Below are positions 51,298 through 59,682 of a stretch of 64,000 nucleotides of DNA, piece by piece (within the stretch, counting starts at the first letter, position 1; every line of letters starts with the position of its first letter). Below the pieces are notes generated by a model that was not told where the DNA came from, did not search any database, and saw only the letters and a list, made by a program, of their open reading frames with translations. Source of the stretch: VRUE01 sp963822295 (GTDB lineage: Bacteria > Actinomycetota > Thermoleophilia > Solirubrobacterales > 70-9). The translations under genes and the position numbers were made by a program. Location: contig CAWGHD010000002.1 of NCBI GenBank assembly GCA_963822295.1, forward strand, positions 1,798,001 to 1,862,000. The letters run 5' to 3'.

Positions 51298-52422
51298 CTA
51301 TGGGCGGGCGCTGCCGCCGCTCAGGGCGAGGAAGGCGCGCCAAGCGGGCTTCGGCTTGAACCCCTTGCCTTCGCGGAAGAGGCCGACCGAGTCGCAGAAG
51401 CTGCAGGCTTCGCTGCTGACGTCCTTCCAGGAGAACCAGTAGGTCTGCTTGATATTCAGCCGTCTGCGGTTTTCGAGCAGGTACGTGTAGGAGTCCCGCA
51501 GCTGGCGGACCTGGCCCTGCGGCCCCTGCTCGAAGGCGACCTCCTCGAAGTTGTCCTCCGAGCCCCAGCCCATCTCGGTGATGTAGAGGCCGGGACGGTC
51601 GCGGTTCGCGGTCGCCACTTCATAGAATTCCTCGACGAATTCTTCGAGCGTTTCGGCGTCCACCGCGTACGGGTGCAGGGCGATCCCGTCGAAGCGGTTC
51701 CTGATCCCCGGCACCCGGTAGAGCTTTTCGAGGAACTCGACCGCGTGCATCCCCTTCGGGTAGGCGGGCTTGGGTTCGGCGAAGAGCCCGGCGAGCACGA
51801 GCTTGGCCCCCGGGTCGACGGCTTTGATCGCCTGGCTCGACATCGTCACCAGCTTCGCGTAGCGACTCGGCGAGGCCGGCGTCGTGAAATAGAAGAAGTT
51901 GGCCTCGTTCCAGAGCTGCCATGTGCGGATCGGCAGCGCCCTCGGGATCGCCGGCTCGTAGAGGACGCCCACGCCGCCGGCGGTGTTCTCGGCCCAGAAG
52001 TCGCCGCGCGGGCCGTAGCGTTCGACCGCCGCGGTGAGGAATTCCTTCCAGGCGGTCCTCTGGGTGGCGTTGTCGATCGGCGGGTTGGTCGCCTTGCCGA
52101 GCCAGCGCGGCGTCCCCCAGACGAACGGCAACACCCGGAGCCCGGCGCGGGCCGCGATCTCGACGCCTTCGTCGAGGGCGGTCCAGTCGTAGCCGCCGCG
52201 CCGCGTCGGCTGGACCGAGGACCAGATCACGGGCAGGCGCACGATCCCGATCCCGCCGGCGCCCATGTATTCGGCGTCGCGTTCGGTCATTCCGCTCTGC
52301 GGCGCCATTCCCCAGAATTCGACCGGCGCGGGCGGCGGCTTCTTGCCCCCGGCGAGGGTGGCGGGCAGCAGGACCGCGGCGAGGGCCAGCGCGGCGATGA
52401 GGATCAGGTGTCGGCTCTTCAT
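51298..52422 (-). CDS. Secreted clan-A (GH5/GH39-like) glycoside-hydrolase-like protein, paralogue 2
   Basis: 374 residues from the ATG at 52422, where the signal peptide begins (KSRHLILIAALALAAVLLPA); longer starts at 52452 and 52458 are possible. The barrel has WNEAN (Glu173) and ITEMGW (Glu283) as putative acid/base and nucleophile. The C-terminal CSFCDSVGLF pair (Cys340, Cys343) is shared with the other two paralogues. It is closer in pattern to the copy at 53725 than to that at 13428. No partner gene overlaps it. Likely exported and acting on surface polysaccharide. Confidence 0.85.
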   Translation of the reverse strand: MKSRHLILIAALALAAVLLPATLAGGKKPPPAPVEFWGMAPQSGMTERDAEYMGAGGIGIVRLPVIWSSVQPTRRGGYDWTALDEGVEIAARAGLRVLPFVWGTPRWLGKATNPPIDNATQRTAWKEFLTAAVERYGPRGDFWAENTAGGVGVLYEPAIPRALPIRTWQLWNEANFFYFTTPASPSRYAKLVTMSSQAIKAVDPGAKLVLAGLFAEPKPAYPKGMHAVEFLEKLYRVPGIRNRFDGIALHPYAVDAETLEEFVEEFYEVATANRDRPGLYITEMGWGSEDNFEEVAFEQGPQGQVRQLRDSYTYLLENRRRLNIKQTYWFSWKDVSSEACSFCDSVGLFREGKGFKPKPAWRAFLALSGGSARP

Positions 52423-52484
52423 CGGAGTGCGGAAAGGTAGCGGGTCGGTCATACGCAAACACGACCCGCCGCGGCGGGTAGCGC

Positions 52485-52952
52485 TCAGTAGGCCCCGCCG
52501 AGCTTGCGGTGGTCCCAGGTTGCCGTGCGCCGCGGATGGAATTGGATCGCGACGCGCTTCGGCGCCTGCGCCTCGAGCGCCGCCTTCGCGTCGCCCTCGA
52601 CCGAGGAGATGCCCTCGGCGTAGCGCAGCGTCAGCTCTTCGGCGTAGCCGACCACGGTCTCGGGGTCACGGTGGATCTCCGCCTCGGCCTCGATCATCGC
52701 CCCCCGCAGCTCGCCGTACTCGTGGCCGGTCTCGACCAGGAGCGTGGCGCGGGGGTCGCGTTCGAGGTTGCGCACCTTCTGGGACTTGGCGTAGGTCCAG
52801 ATCCAGATCTCCCCCCCGCGGGGGACGAACCACATCGGCATCGAGTGCGGCCAGCCCCGCGGGCCGAGGCTGGAGACCACCGCGATCCGCTCGCCGTCGA
52901 GCAGCTCGGCGAGCTCCGCCTCGCTGAGCTTGATCTGGTCGCGCCTGCTCAT
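52485..52952 (-). CDS. Pyridoxamine-5'-phosphate-oxidase-like (FMN/F420-binding split barrel) protein
   Basis: 155 residues. The split-barrel pattern is clear: ELLDGERIAVVSSLGPRGWPHSMPMWFV, then IWIWTYAKSQKVRNLERDPR and ATLLVETGHEYGELRGAMI. In actinobacteria such proteins often use F420 or FMN and reduce unknown small molecules. The ATG at 52952 is chosen since upstream codons have no family similarity. It is divergent from the DJ-1-like gene, and a perfect inverted repeat lies between them. Confidence 0.83.
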   Translation of the reverse strand: MSRRDQIKLSEAELAELLDGERIAVVSSLGPRGWPHSMPMWFVPRGGEIWIWTYAKSQKVRNLERDPRATLLVETGHEYGELRGAMIEAEAEIHRDPETVVGYAEELTLRYAEGISSVEGDAKAALEAQAPKRVAIQFHPRRTATWDHRKLGGAY

Positions 52953-52973
52953 CGGGCCGGGATCATTGCATCG

Positions 52974-53014
52974 AGGTCGCCTTTTGTTCGGATATGGCCA
53001 ACAAAAGGCGACCT
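52974..53014. promoter_or_regulatory. Perfect inverted repeat between divergent genes (possible operator or hairpin)
   Basis: 15-base arms (AGGTCGCCTTTTGTT and its complement) around an 11-base spacer, in the 119-base gap between the split-barrel gene and the DJ-1-like gene. AT-rich cores within a GC-rich genome and the central position suggest a shared operator. It could also be a dispersed palindromic element. Confidence 0.55.
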
Positions 53015-53071
53015 TGGCCCGAAGGAGCGGCGGGGGTTGCGGTGCCGAAGCCGGCGCGCCAGGATGGGCGC

Positions 53072-53728
53072 ATGCAAATCGCAATCCTCATCTTCGAGAA
53101 ATTGACCGCCCTCGACGCGATCGGCCCCTACGAGGTGCTGCGCTCCGTGCCCGGCTGGGAGGTGAAGTTCGTCGGCCTCGAGAAGGGGCCGGTGCGGACC
53201 GATTCGGGCGCCCTCGGCCTCAGCGTCGACCACACGCTGGAGGAGGTGACGGACCCGGACATCGTCCTCGTCCCCGGCGGCGAGGGGAACCGGCCGCTGA
53301 TGGCGGACGAGCGGGTGCTCTCGTGGCTGCGTCAGGTCGACCAGGGCACCAAATGGACGACCTCGGTCTGCACCGGCTCGCTGGTGCTCGGCGCGGCCGG
53401 CCTTCTCGACGGCAAGCGCGCGACCAGCCACTGGCTCTTTCTCGACGCGCTCGGCAAGCTCGGCGCCGACGCGGTCGGCGGGCGCTTCGTCGAGGACGGC
53501 AAGACGATCACGGCGGCCGGCGTCAGCGCCGGGATCGACATGGCTCTGCACCTGGTCAGCCGCGAGCTCGGCCCGGAGCTGGCCCAGGCGGTGCAGCTCG
53601 GCATCGAGTACGACCCGCAGCCGCCCTTCGACTCCGGCTCCCCGGACAAGGCGCCGAAGGAGGTCGTCGAGGCGGTCACCGCGATCATGGGCGAAGACTC
53701 CGAGCTGGCGGAACTGTCGCGGAGCTAG
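53072..53728 (+). CDS. DJ-1/PfpI-family protein, isonitrile hydratase-like
   Basis: 218 residues. The nucleophile elbow SVCTGSLVLGAAGLL places Cys100 as in isonitrile hydratase InhA. The acidic residue of LDAIGPYEVL (Asp15) and KRATSHW also match that enzyme. InhA hydrates isonitriles to N-formamides; related proteins have other roles, so the activity is likely but not certain. AGGATGG before the ATG at 53072 may be a ribosome site. Its TAG overlaps the convergent glycoside-hydrolase-like gene's stop in a CTAG. Confidence 0.86.
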   Translation: MQIAILIFEKLTALDAIGPYEVLRSVPGWEVKFVGLEKGPVRTDSGALGLSVDHTLEEVTDPDIVLVPGGEGNRPLMADERVLSWLRQVDQGTKWTTSVCTGSLVLGAAGLLDGKRATSHWLFLDALGKLGADAVGGRFVEDGKTITAAGVSAGIDMALHLVSRELGPELAQAVQLGIEYDPQPPFDSGSPDKAPKEVVEAVTAIMGEDSELAELSRS

Positions 53729-54807
53729 CGCGCGGCGCGCACGAAGGCGTGCCAGGCCGGCTTCGGCCGGAAGCCCCTGCCTTCGCGGAAGAGGCCGGCC
53801 GAGTCGCAGAAGTTGCAGTCGCCGGCGAGGTCCTTCCAGGAGAACCAGTAGACCTGCTTCAGGTTGAGGCGGCGGCGGTTGGGGATCAGGTAGCGGTAGG
53901 CGGCGGTCAGTTCGCGGGCCTGGCCGCGCGGGCCGACCTCGAACGAGGCCTGCGCGTTGGGGCGCTGGGAGCCCCACCCCATCTCGGTGATGTAGAGACC
54001 GACCCCCGGGTCGCCGTTGCGGACCGCGACGTCGCGCAGCTCCTCGACTTCGGTGCGCAGGCCCTCGACGTCGGGGACGTAGGGATGCAGGGCGATCCCG
54101 TCGAGCGCGGCCCTGACGCCGCTCACCCCGTAGAGGCGGTCGAGGAAGGTCGTCGCCTTCATCGCCAGCGGCGGGCGCTGGCGCGGGTTGCCGAAGAGGC
54201 CGCCGGCGATCGTCCGCGCACCCGGGTCTCCCTGGCGAAGGGCCCGGTCGGAGAGCTTCAGCAGGCGCCCGTAGCGGCCCGGTGAGGCGGGCCTCGTGAA
54301 GTAGAAGAAGTTCTCCTCGTTCCAGATCTGCCATTCGCGGATCGGCACCTTCGGCACGAAGCCGTCGCCGCTCGCCCGCTCTCTCCAGAACTCGCCGCGG
54401 GCCCCGTAGCGCTCGGCCGCGGCGCGCAGGAACTCGGTCCAGGCACGGCGCTGGCGGGCGTTGTCCACGGGCAGCGCCGTCGGCCGGCCGAGCCAGCGCG
54501 GCGTCCCCCAGATGAAGGGGAAGACCCGCAGCCCGTCGCGCGCGGTGACCGCGACCGTTTCGTCGAGCCCGGTCCAGTTGTAGTCGGAGCTCGGCTTCGG
54601 CTGCACAGAGCTCCAGACGATCGGGGTGCGGACGGCGCCGATCCTCGCCTTGCGCATGCGGCTGGTGTCAGCCGAGCTGAGCGGGCCCTGCGGCGCGATC
54701 CCGAAGAAGGAGGTGGGAACCGCCGCGGCGGCGGCGGGCAGGGCGAGGGCGGCGATCAGCGCCACGATCGCCGCCGGCAGGGCGAGTTTCGGCTTGCTCG
54801 GCCTCAC
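53725..54807 (-). CDS. Secreted clan-A (GH5/GH39-like) glycoside-hydrolase-like protein, paralogue 3
   Basis: 360 residues from a GTG. The signal peptide covers ~1-29 (LALPAAIVALIAALALPAAA). The barrel keeps IWNEENF (Glu164) and ITEMGW (Glu275), and the C-terminal CNFCDSAGLF pair (Cys331, Cys334). It shares VRTPIVWSSVQP and FIWGTPRWLG with the copy at 51298, showing recent common descent. It lies 40 bases after the penicillin-acylase gene on the same strand and may be co-transcribed with it. Confidence 0.85.
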   Translation of the reverse strand: MRPSKPKLALPAAIVALIAALALPAAAAAVPTSFFGIAPQGPLSSADTSRMRKARIGAVRTPIVWSSVQPKPSSDYNWTGLDETVAVTARDGLRVFPFIWGTPRWLGRPTALPVDNARQRRAWTEFLRAAAERYGARGEFWRERASGDGFVPKVPIREWQIWNEENFFYFTRPASPGRYGRLLKLSDRALRQGDPGARTIAGGLFGNPRQRPPLAMKATTFLDRLYGVSGVRAALDGIALHPYVPDVEGLRTEVEELRDVAVRNGDPGVGLYITEMGWGSQRPNAQASFEVGPRGQARELTAAYRYLIPNRRRLNLKQVYWFSWKDLAGDCNFCDSAGLFREGRGFRPKPAWHAFVRAAR

Positions 54808-54847
54808 GAACTACCCAAACACCGCGAGGCGGCCGGAAGTCGCGGCG

Positions 54848-57226
54848 TCAGGCCTGCGGGACCAGGGTGAGCTCGGACCAGGGCCCCTCGCCGGCCATCG
54901 GCTGGGTGCGCCCCTCGAGCCAGTCGGCCTGGAGGTCGTCGTAGTGCGGGCTCGCGGGGTGGCCGGACTGGCCGGTGAACATCTGCCAGCGCGAGCGCTC
55001 CGGGGCGGTCGGTTCGGCGACCATCCGCCAGCTCGGCGCCCAGACGGCCTTGTAGGGGTCGTTCGGGTCGTAGGCGATCTGGCTCACGGTCTCCTGGGCG
55101 CCGCCCGCCTTGAGGCGGCGGTTGAGGAGGCGGCGCAGGACCGGGTTGGCCTCGCCCAGGGGATGCGGGAACTCCATCTCGTGGACGTGGCCCCAGCGCC
55201 AGCCCTCGGGGTCGGTGCCGAAGCGGTCGCCGAGGTCGTCGAGGGCGCCGCCGAGGCTCTCCAGCGCCAGCTCGTTCCAGGGGCGGCCGATCAGCTCCTC
55301 GTCGCCCTCCTCCCAGAGCTTCATCAGGTGGGAGTGCCAGCGCCAGGGCGAGGTGACGTGGGCGGTGAAGCCGTTGTCGGCCCGGTCGAGCCAGCGCTCG
55401 GCGAGGTCGCGGTCGCCGAGCGCGGCGCGCGCCACCTCGCGGGCGAATCGCAGCAGGAAGGCCTGGTAGATCGTGCCCGCGATCGTCTCCGGGCCGAGCG
55501 TCCCGTCCCAGCTGCGCAGGCGCTCGATCGCGCTGCTCTCGCGCTGCGTCGCCGGCTTCAGCCTGCCGAGCCTGCGCGCCGCCTCCAGCCCGGGGATCGA
55601 GAGGTTGTCGGACTGCATCGCCTCGAAGCCGGCGACGTCGTGCTCGTCGCTCGCCCGCAGGAGGTCCTCGATCCGCTGCGCGCGGTAGCCGTCGAGCCAG
55701 TCGCTGGTGATGTGGTGCGGGTACTCGTCGCCGACGATCCGGTTGTTGGCGGTGACCAGGAAACCCTTCTCCGGGTCGATCACCTCCGGCATCTCCGCGT
55801 AGGGGATCGTCCCCTCCCACTCGAACTCGCCCGTCCAGCCCGGCTTCGGCAGGTCCGCGCAGCCGCCCTTTCGCAGCGGCAGGCGGCCGATCAGCTTGTA
55901 GCCGATCGAGCCGTGGCGGTCGGCCCAGATCAGGTTCGAGGCCGGCGAGGTGTGGCCCTCCAGGTGGCTGACGAGCTCGGGCCCGGAGGTGATCGCGTCG
56001 AGGTCGTACATGCCCGGGAAGAAGGCCGACTCGTCGAGGGTCAGCCAGCGCAGCGCCAGCGGCTCGCCCTCGTCGGCGCCGAGCGCCTCGTTGACGATCG
56101 GCCCGTGGTGGGTGCTGCGCACCTCGAGCAGCTCGGGCTCACGGCGGCCCTTGACCGGGATCTCCTCGGTGACGATCTCCAGCGGCCGCCACTCGTCTTC
56201 GAACAGGTAGCGGTCGCCCTCCACCCGCTCGATGAAGAGGTCCTCGATGTCCGCCATCACGTTGGTGAAGGTCCAGCAGACGTCGTTGCCCTGGCCCATG
56301 TAGACGCCCGGCATGCCGGGCAGCGAGGCGCCGCGCACGAAGCGGTCGCCCAGCCCCATCCCGATCTGGAACCAGATCCCGGGCATGCTCGGCGGCAGGT
56401 GCGGGTCGCCGGCGATCAGCGGCGAGCCGCTGGCGCTCAGCGCGCCGGAGACGGCCCAGTTGTTGGAGCCGCTCGCCTCGACGGCGAGGCCGATCGAGCG
56501 GCGCACGGCGTCGATCTGCTCGGCGAGGCCGGTGCCGTCCCCGGACCACGTTTCCTCGGTGACGATCGGGTTCTCGGCCGGGTAGCCGGGGTCGAGCCTC
56601 GCCGCCAGCTCCGGCCCGAGGGCGCGCGTCATGTCGGAGCGCAGGAGCTCCTTCTCCCAGTTGGTCGAGAGGCCGAAGGCGAGCAGCTTGCCGAGGCTGA
56701 GGACGTCCACCGGCCGCCACGGCTCGAACTCGAGGCGCAGCAGCTGCATCTCGAAGGGAAGCGCCCTGGATGCGGCCGCGGCCGCGTTGACGCCGGAGCA
56801 GAAGACCTCGAGGCGGCGGCGCTGCTCGGGGTCGAGCGCGGCGGCCTCGCGCTCGGCGACGCGGCGGATCCCGAGCGTCAGCATCAGCCTGTCGACCGCG
56901 AGCCCCTCGGCGCCGGCCATCTCCGAGACCCGGCCGCGGACCACCCGGCGGTAGAAGTCCATCTGCCAGAGCCGCTCCTGCCCGTGGCAGAAGCCCTGGG
57001 CGCGCCAGAGGTCGTCGCGGCTGGAGGCGTCGATGTGCGGCACGCCCCAGCGGTCGCGGCGCACCGTTACCCGGCCCTCGAGCCCCTCGAGCTGAATCGT
57101 CCCGGACGTCTTGGGGAGCGGGCGCCGGGCGAGCCGGTGCCAGGCGGCCGCGACGCCCGCCGCGGCAAGGCCGGTGGCCGCCAGCCCCCCGAGCAGCCCC
57201 ACCCCCGCCATGCGCTTCGGATTCAT
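54848..57226 (-). CDS. Penicillin acylase (S45 Ntn-hydrolase) family protein
   Basis: 792 residues, the usual precursor length for alpha-spacer-beta enzymes that self-cleave. The N-terminal hydrophobic segment (~7-28) suggests export or membrane anchoring. GRVTVRRDRWGVPHI opens the alpha part. The autocatalytic site is EASGSNNWAVSG, making Ser254 the new N-terminal nucleophile of the beta chain. Substrates range from beta-lactams to acyl-homoserine lactones, so quorum-signal hydrolysis is possible but unproven. ATG at 57226 is supported by TAGGGT 7 bases upstream. Confidence 0.93.
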   Translation of the reverse strand: MNPKRMAGVGLLGGLAATGLAAAGVAAAWHRLARRPLPKTSGTIQLEGLEGRVTVRRDRWGVPHIDASSRDDLWRAQGFCHGQERLWQMDFYRRVVRGRVSEMAGAEGLAVDRLMLTLGIRRVAEREAAALDPEQRRRLEVFCSGVNAAAAASRALPFEMQLLRLEFEPWRPVDVLSLGKLLAFGLSTNWEKELLRSDMTRALGPELAARLDPGYPAENPIVTEETWSGDGTGLAEQIDAVRRSIGLAVEASGSNNWAVSGALSASGSPLIAGDPHLPPSMPGIWFQIGMGLGDRFVRGASLPGMPGVYMGQGNDVCWTFTNVMADIEDLFIERVEGDRYLFEDEWRPLEIVTEEIPVKGRREPELLEVRSTHHGPIVNEALGADEGEPLALRWLTLDESAFFPGMYDLDAITSGPELVSHLEGHTSPASNLIWADRHGSIGYKLIGRLPLRKGGCADLPKPGWTGEFEWEGTIPYAEMPEVIDPEKGFLVTANNRIVGDEYPHHITSDWLDGYRAQRIEDLLRASDEHDVAGFEAMQSDNLSIPGLEAARRLGRLKPATQRESSAIERLRSWDGTLGPETIAGTIYQAFLLRFAREVARAALGDRDLAERWLDRADNGFTAHVTSPWRWHSHLMKLWEEGDEELIGRPWNELALESLGGALDDLGDRFGTDPEGWRWGHVHEMEFPHPLGEANPVLRRLLNRRLKAGGAQETVSQIAYDPNDPYKAVWAPSWRMVAEPTAPERSRWQMFTGQSGHPASPHYDDLQADWLEGRTQPMAGEGPWSELTLVPQA

Positions 57227-57233
57227 CGCCCAA

Positions 57234-57239
57234 ACCCTA
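57234..57239 (-). promoter_or_regulatory. -10-like hexamer TAGGGT before the penicillin acylase gene
   Basis: Seven bases before the ATG at 57226; the same hexamer precedes the gene at 39925. Confidence 0.45.
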
Positions 57240-57302
57240 CTGGCTGGCCAGCCAGGCGGGTACCACAACTTCCGCCGGGCGGGCGTGTCTCATGCCGTGA
57301 CG

Positions 57303-58781
57303 ATGCGAAGGCAGAAGAGAACATTCATCGCCCTCTTCAGCGCGGCGCTGCTTCTCGCGGCGCTCGGCGCAGGCGCCGCGGCCGCGGCGCCGAAGGCGAA
57401 GGGCGCGTCGCAGGCGGGCAGCCTGGACCGGGCCTTCGGGGCGAAGGGCCGGGTCTTCGCCTCGGCGCCAGGCGGGCTGTTCGTCGACCTCGCCATGGGG
57501 CCGAACGGCGAGATCGCCGTCGCGCGCGGAAACACCCTTCACGTGTACGAACCGGACGGGCGGCCGCGGGCGGCGTTCGGGGGCGCGGGCGTGATCGCGA
57601 TCCTCCCTCCGGCGGGGCAGAGCTTCGAGCTCGCCGGGATCGCGATCGACTCGCAGGGGCGGGTGCTGGTCGCCGGGACGAGCAGGCCGGCCGACGGGAG
57701 GCTGATGACCTCACCGGTCACACAGCTGCCCCCCTCCACGGCAACGGTGATGCGATACACGGCCGCCGCGAGCTTGGACCCGACCTTCGGCGAAGGGGGC
57801 GTGTTCCGGTCCAACCTGGGCCTGCCACCCGCCACGTACCCGGTCTACTCGGAATCGACGAAATCCTCCAGCGACCAGAGCTTTCCCGAGAGCACGGTCT
57901 CGGTGCGCGGCATCACCGTCGACGCCGCGGACAGACCGCTGATAACGGGGTCGTCGGTCGCGCGTGTGGGCCATGGCTACGGGGGTGTGGAGGAAAGCCG
58001 CAACGCCTTCGTGGCCTGGCTCACCTCCTCCGGCTCCCTCGATACCGGCGTCACCCCGACCGGCGTCGTCTCCGAACCCGCCAACCAGACGGGATTCGGG
58101 TTCGAAAGCGCCTCGGATCCCTTCTACGACGGCCAGCGACTCCTCTATCTCTCCACGTCCCATCGCGGGCGCGCGACCCCCGATTGGGGGTCGATCGTCG
58201 CCAGGCTGGGCGCCTCGCCTGACCCCGCCTTCGCGGGCAGCGGCTACCGCAAGCTCCCCGTCACCTCTGAAGTCGGGAACATGAACACCGAGCTCGCCGA
58301 CGGCCGGGACGGGCGGGTCCTCACACTTGAATCGCGGTCGGGCGCAGACCCCGTCATCGCAAAAGTGGACCGCCGGTGGGACGGTACCCGCCTCGCGAGA
58401 TACCAGGCCGACGGCCGTCCCGACCGGAGCTTCGGCAAACGGGGCGAGGTCAGGATCCGACACACAGACGAGCTGATCATCAACAGCGTCGCGGCCGACG
58501 GCCGAGGACGACCCCTGGTTGCGGGGATCGAGCGACGCAAGGCCGGCTCCCCCGGCGCCTACTTCCCGATCCGCCTCGAACGGCGCCTGCCCGACGGGCA
58601 GCCCGACCGCCGATTCGGCCGGGATGGGTCCGTCCTCACCGGCTTCGGCAGGCAGGCTCTCCTCACCCGCCCCGAGGTCCTCGTCGACGGAACCGGCGGC
58701 ATCCTCGTCGCCGCGACGCTCGACTTCCACGGCGAACCCGGGCGCTCCGGCTTCGTCCTCGCGCGCTACCGCGGCAAATAG
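57303..58781 (+). CDS. Secreted delta-60 repeat (beta-propeller-like) protein
   Basis: 492 residues. A signal peptide (MRRQKRTFIALFSAALLLAAL) precedes about five delta-60-type repeats of the form 'GxxDxxFGxxGxV': LDRAFGAKGRV, LDPTFGEGGVF, PDPAFAGSGYR, PDRSFGKRGEV and PDRRFGRDGSV, each followed by beta strands such as GRVLVAGTS and GGILVAAT. Such proteins form propeller-like surface structures of unknown function. It is divergent from the penicillin acylase gene and stands alone on its strand. Confidence 0.83.
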   Translation: MRRQKRTFIALFSAALLLAALGAGAAAAAPKAKGASQAGSLDRAFGAKGRVFASAPGGLFVDLAMGPNGEIAVARGNTLHVYEPDGRPRAAFGGAGVIAILPPAGQSFELAGIAIDSQGRVLVAGTSRPADGRLMTSPVTQLPPSTATVMRYTAAASLDPTFGEGGVFRSNLGLPPATYPVYSESTKSSSDQSFPESTVSVRGITVDAADRPLITGSSVARVGHGYGGVEESRNAFVAWLTSSGSLDTGVTPTGVVSEPANQTGFGFESASDPFYDGQRLLYLSTSHRGRATPDWGSIVARLGASPDPAFAGSGYRKLPVTSEVGNMNTELADGRDGRVLTLESRSGADPVIAKVDRRWDGTRLARYQADGRPDRSFGKRGEVRIRHTDELIINSVAADGRGRPLVAGIERRKAGSPGAYFPIRLERRLPDGQPDRRFGRDGSVLTGFGRQALLTRPEVLVDGTGGILVAATLDFHGEPGRSGFVLARYRGK

Positions 58782-58791
58782 GCGCCCGCGG

Positions 58792-59553
58792 CTACGCGGT
58801 CAGATCGCCGGGGAGCCGCCCCTCCGCCTCGAGCTTGGCGAGGTGGGCGTCCATCACCATCGCGGCCGCCGGCCGCAGCGCGTCCGGGACGTCCTCCCAG
58901 GCCTCGGCGAGGAGGGCCGCCTTTGAGCGCTCACCGCGCTCGAGAGCGGCGAGCAGCCTGCGCTCGCGCATCTCGCGGTGCTCGACGTACTCGGCGAGCT
59001 TCGCCGCGGGGTCCTCGATCCAGGGGCCGTGGCCGGGGCAGATCAGGTCGAGGGGCTCGGCCTGGATTCGCCGCAGCGAGTCCATGTACGCGGCCAGGGA
59101 GCCGCCGTCGGGGGGGACGAAGGTCGAGCCCTCGCCGAGCACGAGGTCGCCGCTGAAGCAGACCCGGTCGGCGGTCAGCAGGCAGACGTGGTCGGCCGCG
59201 TGGCCGGGGGTCGCGACGGCGCGCAGGCCGGCGTGCTCCTCGCCGTCGGCGGGGCGCACGATCGGCGGCGGGTCCCCCCCGCTCGCCTGCTCCGCGGCGC
59301 TCGCCAGCGGCTCCGCCCCCTCGGCGTGATCGCCGTGCCCGTGGGTGAGGAGGATCATGCCGATGCCGCCGCGCTCCTCGGCAGCGGCGCGGATCGCGTC
59401 GAGGTGTCCCGTGTCGCCGGGCCCCGGGTCGATCACCGCGCAGGGCTCGGACCCGTAGAGATACGTGTTCGTCCCCGCCAGCGTCATCGGCCCCGGATTC
59501 GGCGCGACGATCCTCAGAATCTCCGCGTGCCCCGGCGCCTGCGTCTGATTCAT
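58792..59553 (-). CDS. MBL-fold metallo-hydrolase (LACTB2/glyoxalase II-like)
   Basis: 253 residues. The metal site LTHGHGDHAEG (His71, His73, Asp75, His76), the later GHAADHVC histidine, LVLGEG and CPGHGPW are all in order. A C-terminal helical extension (HREMRERRLLAALERGE, then a winged-helix-like part) matches the LACTB2 type, which hydrolyses thioesters or acts as an endoribonuclease. ATG at 59553 is used, as upstream codons run into a terminal-inverted-repeat element. It lies downstream of the WYL gene on the same strand. Confidence 0.89.
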   Translation of the reverse strand: MNQTQAPGHAEILRIVAPNPGPMTLAGTNTYLYGSEPCAVIDPGPGDTGHLDAIRAAAEERGGIGMILLTHGHGDHAEGAEPLASAAEQASGGDPPPIVRPADGEEHAGLRAVATPGHAADHVCLLTADRVCFSGDLVLGEGSTFVPPDGGSLAAYMDSLRRIQAEPLDLICPGHGPWIEDPAAKLAEYVEHREMRERRLLAALERGERSKAALLAEAWEDVPDALRPAAAMVMDAHLAKLEAEGRLPGDLTA

Positions 59554-59569
59554 CTCGACGGTTCCGTGT

Positions 59570-59682
59570 CGGCGCGTCCCGACAGGGGTGGAGCGTCTTG
59601 TACTTTTTTTGCGATTCCGCCCTCGGACGGCCACCCGCTGTCTTCAAAAAAAGTTAAGCGGAACCCCTGTCGGGACGCGCCG
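59570..59682. repeat. MITE-like element with 20-base terminal inverted repeats
   Basis: Perfect 20-base inverted repeats (CGGCGCGTCCCGACAGGGGT and complement) bound a 113-base unit. Inner complementary pieces are ACTTTTTTT with AAAAAAAGT and TTCCGC with GCGGAA, so the strand can fold on itself in layers. It begins 1 base from the WYL stop codon and ends before the metallo-hydrolase gene. No target-site duplication is obvious. It may terminate transcription in both directions. Confidence 0.65.
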
